Shown piece after piece: positions 6,280 to 8,125 of a stretch of DNA of 8,125 nt. Position 1 is the stretch's first letter. The number at the start of each line of letters is the position of its first letter. The position numbers and the translations under genes were made by a program. The notes under the pieces are model-generated. The model worked only from the letters and a program-made list of their open reading frames with translations, was not told the origin of the DNA and ran no database searches. Origin of the DNA: Nitrospirae bacterium RIFCSPLOW2_12_42_9 (GTDB taxonomy: Bacteria > Nitrospirota > 9FT-COMBO-42-15 > HDB-SIOI813); the NCBI GenBank assembly GCA_001805205.1, contig MHER01000015.1:1-8125 (forward strand), in the 5' to 3' direction.

Positions 6280-7576
6280 TAAAATCTGTATGTTCAGGGC
6301 CTGGCAGTATGTATTATATAATCTGTTTTTTATTCTCATTGGTTACAGTTTCCTGCTTTTTACATCAGTATCCTTTGCTGATGAATATCACTACAATAAT
6401 ATTATTATCGGTGACAGGGCTTCTGGCATGGGAGGGGCGTATACAGCGATATCGGATGATCCTTCAGGACTATACTATAATCCTGCCGGAATAGCCTTTT
6501 CCTTCGGGAGAAGCCTGTCTGGTGGTGCACAGGCATATCATATGGTACAAAAAGAGTACAAGGATGTACTTGGCGGAAGGGGTTGGAACCGCAGGTCTTC
6601 TGAGGTGCTGCCAAATTATTTCGGGATCATCCTGCCGTTTGGAAATGGGAAAATGGGCTTCTCCTTTGCTGTTCCGGATGCAATACTGGAGGATCAGGCT
6701 CAAACCTTTTATAACATACAGCAAGGTATTGAAAGATACATTATAAACATAAATGATTCAGACAAGACATATAACTTTGGTCCTTCCTATGGGATAAAGA
6801 TTAATGAACGACTTGCCCTCGGGACAACACTATACATGCATTACAGAACCCGCAACTATATTAACAGGCATTTTATCAATTTTGATGATGGAAGGTATCA
6901 GTGGGCCAATGCATATAAATGGCTGACAGAATCGGGATTAAAACCTGTATTCGGGTTAATGTGGACTCCTGCAGATAGATGGTCAATCGGAACAACGTTC
7001 TCAAAGATTTATATATTTGATACAGACTTGCGTGCTCAGGCTACTTACAAGAGTCCTGATTATACTAACACTACTATTGATTACAGTATTTGGAAGTCTC
7101 ACGATAAAAAAGAGTTCCCATTTGTTACCACTCTTGGCATTGCTTACTTTCCTTCAGACAGAATCCTCTTTTCAACAGATATAAGCCACTATACATCTGC
7201 GCCATATACATTGAGGTTAAACAACATTGATGCTGGATCATACATCCCTGAGAACGTCTCTCAGGAGAGTGTAGTAAATATGGCCATAGGGGCTGAGTAT
7301 TATCCTAATGCAGGGATTGCACTAAGGGGAGGCTTATATACAAATATGGCGAATACCCCGGAACTTATCTCTGGAAAGACTTATCAGCCGGAACATATAG
7401 ATATGTATGGAGCAAGTCTTAGCGTAAGTAGTTTTTCCCGCTTGTCATCGTTGACAGTAGGAGGCAATTACGCATATGGTAAAGGCAAGGCACAGATTAT
7501 AGGTGACGATCCTTCTATACAGGATGCCGTAATGCAGAATCTTACGGTGTTTGTATCAGCAGCCTTTAGTTATTAA
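6257..7576 (+). CDS. Outer-membrane beta-barrel protein, PorV/UPF0164/OMPP1-like
   Basis: This 439-residue protein has a long N-terminal signal (hydrophobic core ~20-38, cleavage probably after SFA at 41). The mature start carries IGDRASGMGGAYTAISDD then LYYNPAGIA (residues ~51-80), the hallmark N-terminal motif of PorV/UPF0164/OMPP1-FadL-type barrels. Alternating hydrophobic strands, many aromatic residues and a C-terminal Phe-Ser-Tyr fit a barrel assembled by BamA. Function in this family ranges from hydrophobic-compound transport to secretion accessory roles, so no substrate is assigned. Start choice: AGAGAGG at 6246-6252 supports the ATG at 6257 or 6263, giving a 23-base overlap with the protease gene. 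An ATG at 6290 would yield a more usual 30-residue signal peptide but lacks a good Shine-Dalgarno. It ends 14 bases from the convergent gene. Confidence 0.85.
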   Translation: MKMSGSGNKICMFRAWQYVLYNLFFILIGYSFLLFTSVSFADEYHYNNIIIGDRASGMGGAYTAISDDPSGLYYNPAGIAFSFGRSLSGGAQAYHMVQKEYKDVLGGRGWNRRSSEVLPNYFGIILPFGNGKMGFSFAVPDAILEDQAQTFYNIQQGIERYIININDSDKTYNFGPSYGIKINERLALGTTLYMHYRTRNYINRHFINFDDGRYQWANAYKWLTESGLKPVFGLMWTPADRWSIGTTFSKIYIFDTDLRAQATYKSPDYTNTTIDYSIWKSHDKKEFPFVTTLGIAYFPSDRILFSTDISHYTSAPYTLRLNNIDAGSYIPENVSQESVVNMAIGAEYYPNAGIALRGGLYTNMANTPELISGKTYQPEHIDMYGASLSVSSFSRLSSLTVGGNYAYGKGKAQIIGDDPSIQDAVMQNLTVFVSAAFSY

Positions 7577-7590
7577 CAATAAGTGTATTT

Positions 7591-8125
7591 TTAAAGCTTC
7601 CAATTAAACTTCTGCTGGAGATTCCGGGCCTTTTCAAGGAATTTATCTTTTTGAATTATCCTTATTATCTTTTCGCCTTTAGGGTTATCATTTAATTCAA
7701 GCAGGTTTAATTCTTCAAGCCCCTTAAGCTTATCCTTTATTAAAGCGGCATCAGCAGAAAAGATGCTGGATATGGATGCTACTGTAGTCTCAAAAGGGAG
7801 TTCGTCTTTATCCTTGCCGGCAAGGAGGTTCAACATCTCACATGTTCCTATGAATAGATCAGGGGCCCATGACGACACCCTCGAAGTTGCACTTTTAAGA
7901 CGATCTGCAAAGGCGTTCAAAACATTTGCTATTATCGGGGGGGTTTGTGCCATATAGTGATCAAATGACTTCTTGTCGATCTCCACTGCCTCGGAATATT
8001 CTATAGCCTCTGCTGTAGCAGTTCTCTTATGATCTTTAGACAATAAGGACATCTCTCCAAATATGGTCACAGGTCTCAAAGCCACTAATACCACTTTCTT
8101 GCCGCTTGATTCAGTATATATGTTT
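7591..8125 (-). CDS. Cyclic-nucleotide-binding (Crp/cNMP) domain protein, N-terminus beyond window
   Basis: The minus-strand frame is open to the right edge and gives 177 residues plus the stop at 7593-7591. An internal GTG at 8094 is not the start, because the frame upstream still reads cyclic-nucleotide-binding-domain sequence (NIYTESSGKKVVLVALRP). The phosphate-binding cassette is intact: FGEMSLL with G and the ribose-contacting E (visible residues 23-24), then RTATA (34-38), equivalent to the Arg-Ser of CRP. This predicts real cAMP or cGMP binding. After a long helix (~62-85), residues ~110-155 could form a winged helix (SISSIFSADAALIKDKLKGL, then a short hairpin). The recognition helix is unlike that of CRP, so DNA binding is uncertain and a non-transcriptional receptor role is possible. 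It faces the operon that makes and degrades cAMP. Confidence 0.85.
   Translation of the reverse strand, partial: NIYTESSGKKVVLVALRPVTIFGEMSLLSKDHKRTATAEAIEYSEAVEIDKKSFDHYMAQTPPIIANVLNAFADRLKSATSRVSSWAPDLFIGTCEMLNLLAGKDKDELPFETTVASISSIFSADAALIKDKLKGLEELNLLELNDNPKGEKIIRIIQKDKFLEKARNLQQKFNWKL
7937..7943 (+). repeat. G7 homopolymer in the cyclic-nucleotide-binding gene
   Basis: Seven consecutive G on the plus strand (C on the coding strand) encode Thr-Pro-Pro in QTPPII, just after the nucleotide-binding domain. A one-base slip would keep the binding domain but replace the C-terminal part. It echoes the G8 run in the cyclase gene. Confidence 0.5.

Larger units (their letters stand above)
825..7576 (+). 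other. Predicted six-gene operon: second-messenger enzymes followed by envelope proteins
   Basis: Six plus-strand genes follow with a 4-base overlap, a 93-base gap, a 15-base gap, a 4-base overlap and a 23-base overlap. Both 4-base overlaps are ATGA junctions typical of translational coupling. The 93-base gap before the cyclase holds a long imperfect hairpin and a poor promoter match, so a second transcription unit starting there cannot be excluded. No convincing intrinsic terminator was found after the last gene, where a convergent gene ends 14 bases away. Confidence 0.6.

Noticed and set aside
6309..6746. Several short frames on both strands within the barrel gene
   Set aside because: They overlap the barrel coding frame, lack ribosome binding sites and domains, and show no independent coding signal.
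7570..7590. Bidirectional terminator between the convergent genes
   Set aside because: Only TTATT/AATAA (7570-7574, 7578-7582) can pair, with no GC in the stem and a poor T-run; too weak to call.
8092..8094. GTG start of the cyclic-nucleotide-binding gene
   Set aside because: The frame continues upstream to the window edge with clear binding-domain sequence, so the real start lies outside.

Overview
The window suggests a Gram-negative bacterium of moderate-to-low GC, rich in AGG and ATA codons. It encodes several Sec-type signal peptides and one outer-membrane beta-barrel. The gene families and codon style would suit an uncultured Nitrospirota-like or Desulfobacterota-like lineage, but that placement is a guess and no gene here settles it.

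Layout. At the left edge, on the minus strand, is the N-terminal part of a TIGR02757/DUF2400 protein (1-579). Just upstream of it lies a 37-codon open frame (593-706) that reads like the first ~30 residues of orotate phosphoribosyltransferase (PyrE) and then stops, so it is probably a decayed pyrE. A good sigma-70-type minus-strand promoter with an inverted repeat across its spacer (739-768) precedes both. On the plus strand, six tightly packed genes fill 825-7576 and look like one operon: a GAF + HD-GYP phosphodiesterase, a class II cyclic-nucleotide phosphodiesterase, a CHASE2-type membrane adenylate cyclase, an exported SH3b protein, an exported M48 metalloprotease and an outer-membrane beta-barrel protein. 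Three junctions overlap (4, 4 and 23 bases), one gap is 15 bases, and only the gap before the cyclase is sizeable (93 bases). At the right edge a convergent minus-strand gene encodes a protein with a cyclic-nucleotide-binding domain. It starts beyond the window.

How the genes may work together. The locus holds an enzyme that should make cAMP (cyclase), one that should destroy it (class II PDE), a likely receptor (cyclic-nucleotide-binding protein), and a c-di-GMP-type HD-GYP enzyme whose GAF domain could itself sense a small ligand. The cyclase has an extracytoplasmic CHASE2 sensor and is co-transcribed with three envelope proteins. The working hypothesis is a self-contained envelope-sensing cAMP circuit, possibly wired to c-di-GMP. 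The enzyme families are well supported by motifs; the joint function is inference.

No tRNA, rRNA, CRISPR array, insertion sequence or phage gene was seen. No stretch over 300 bases lacks a gene; the longest is the divergent region of about 245 bases at 580-824.
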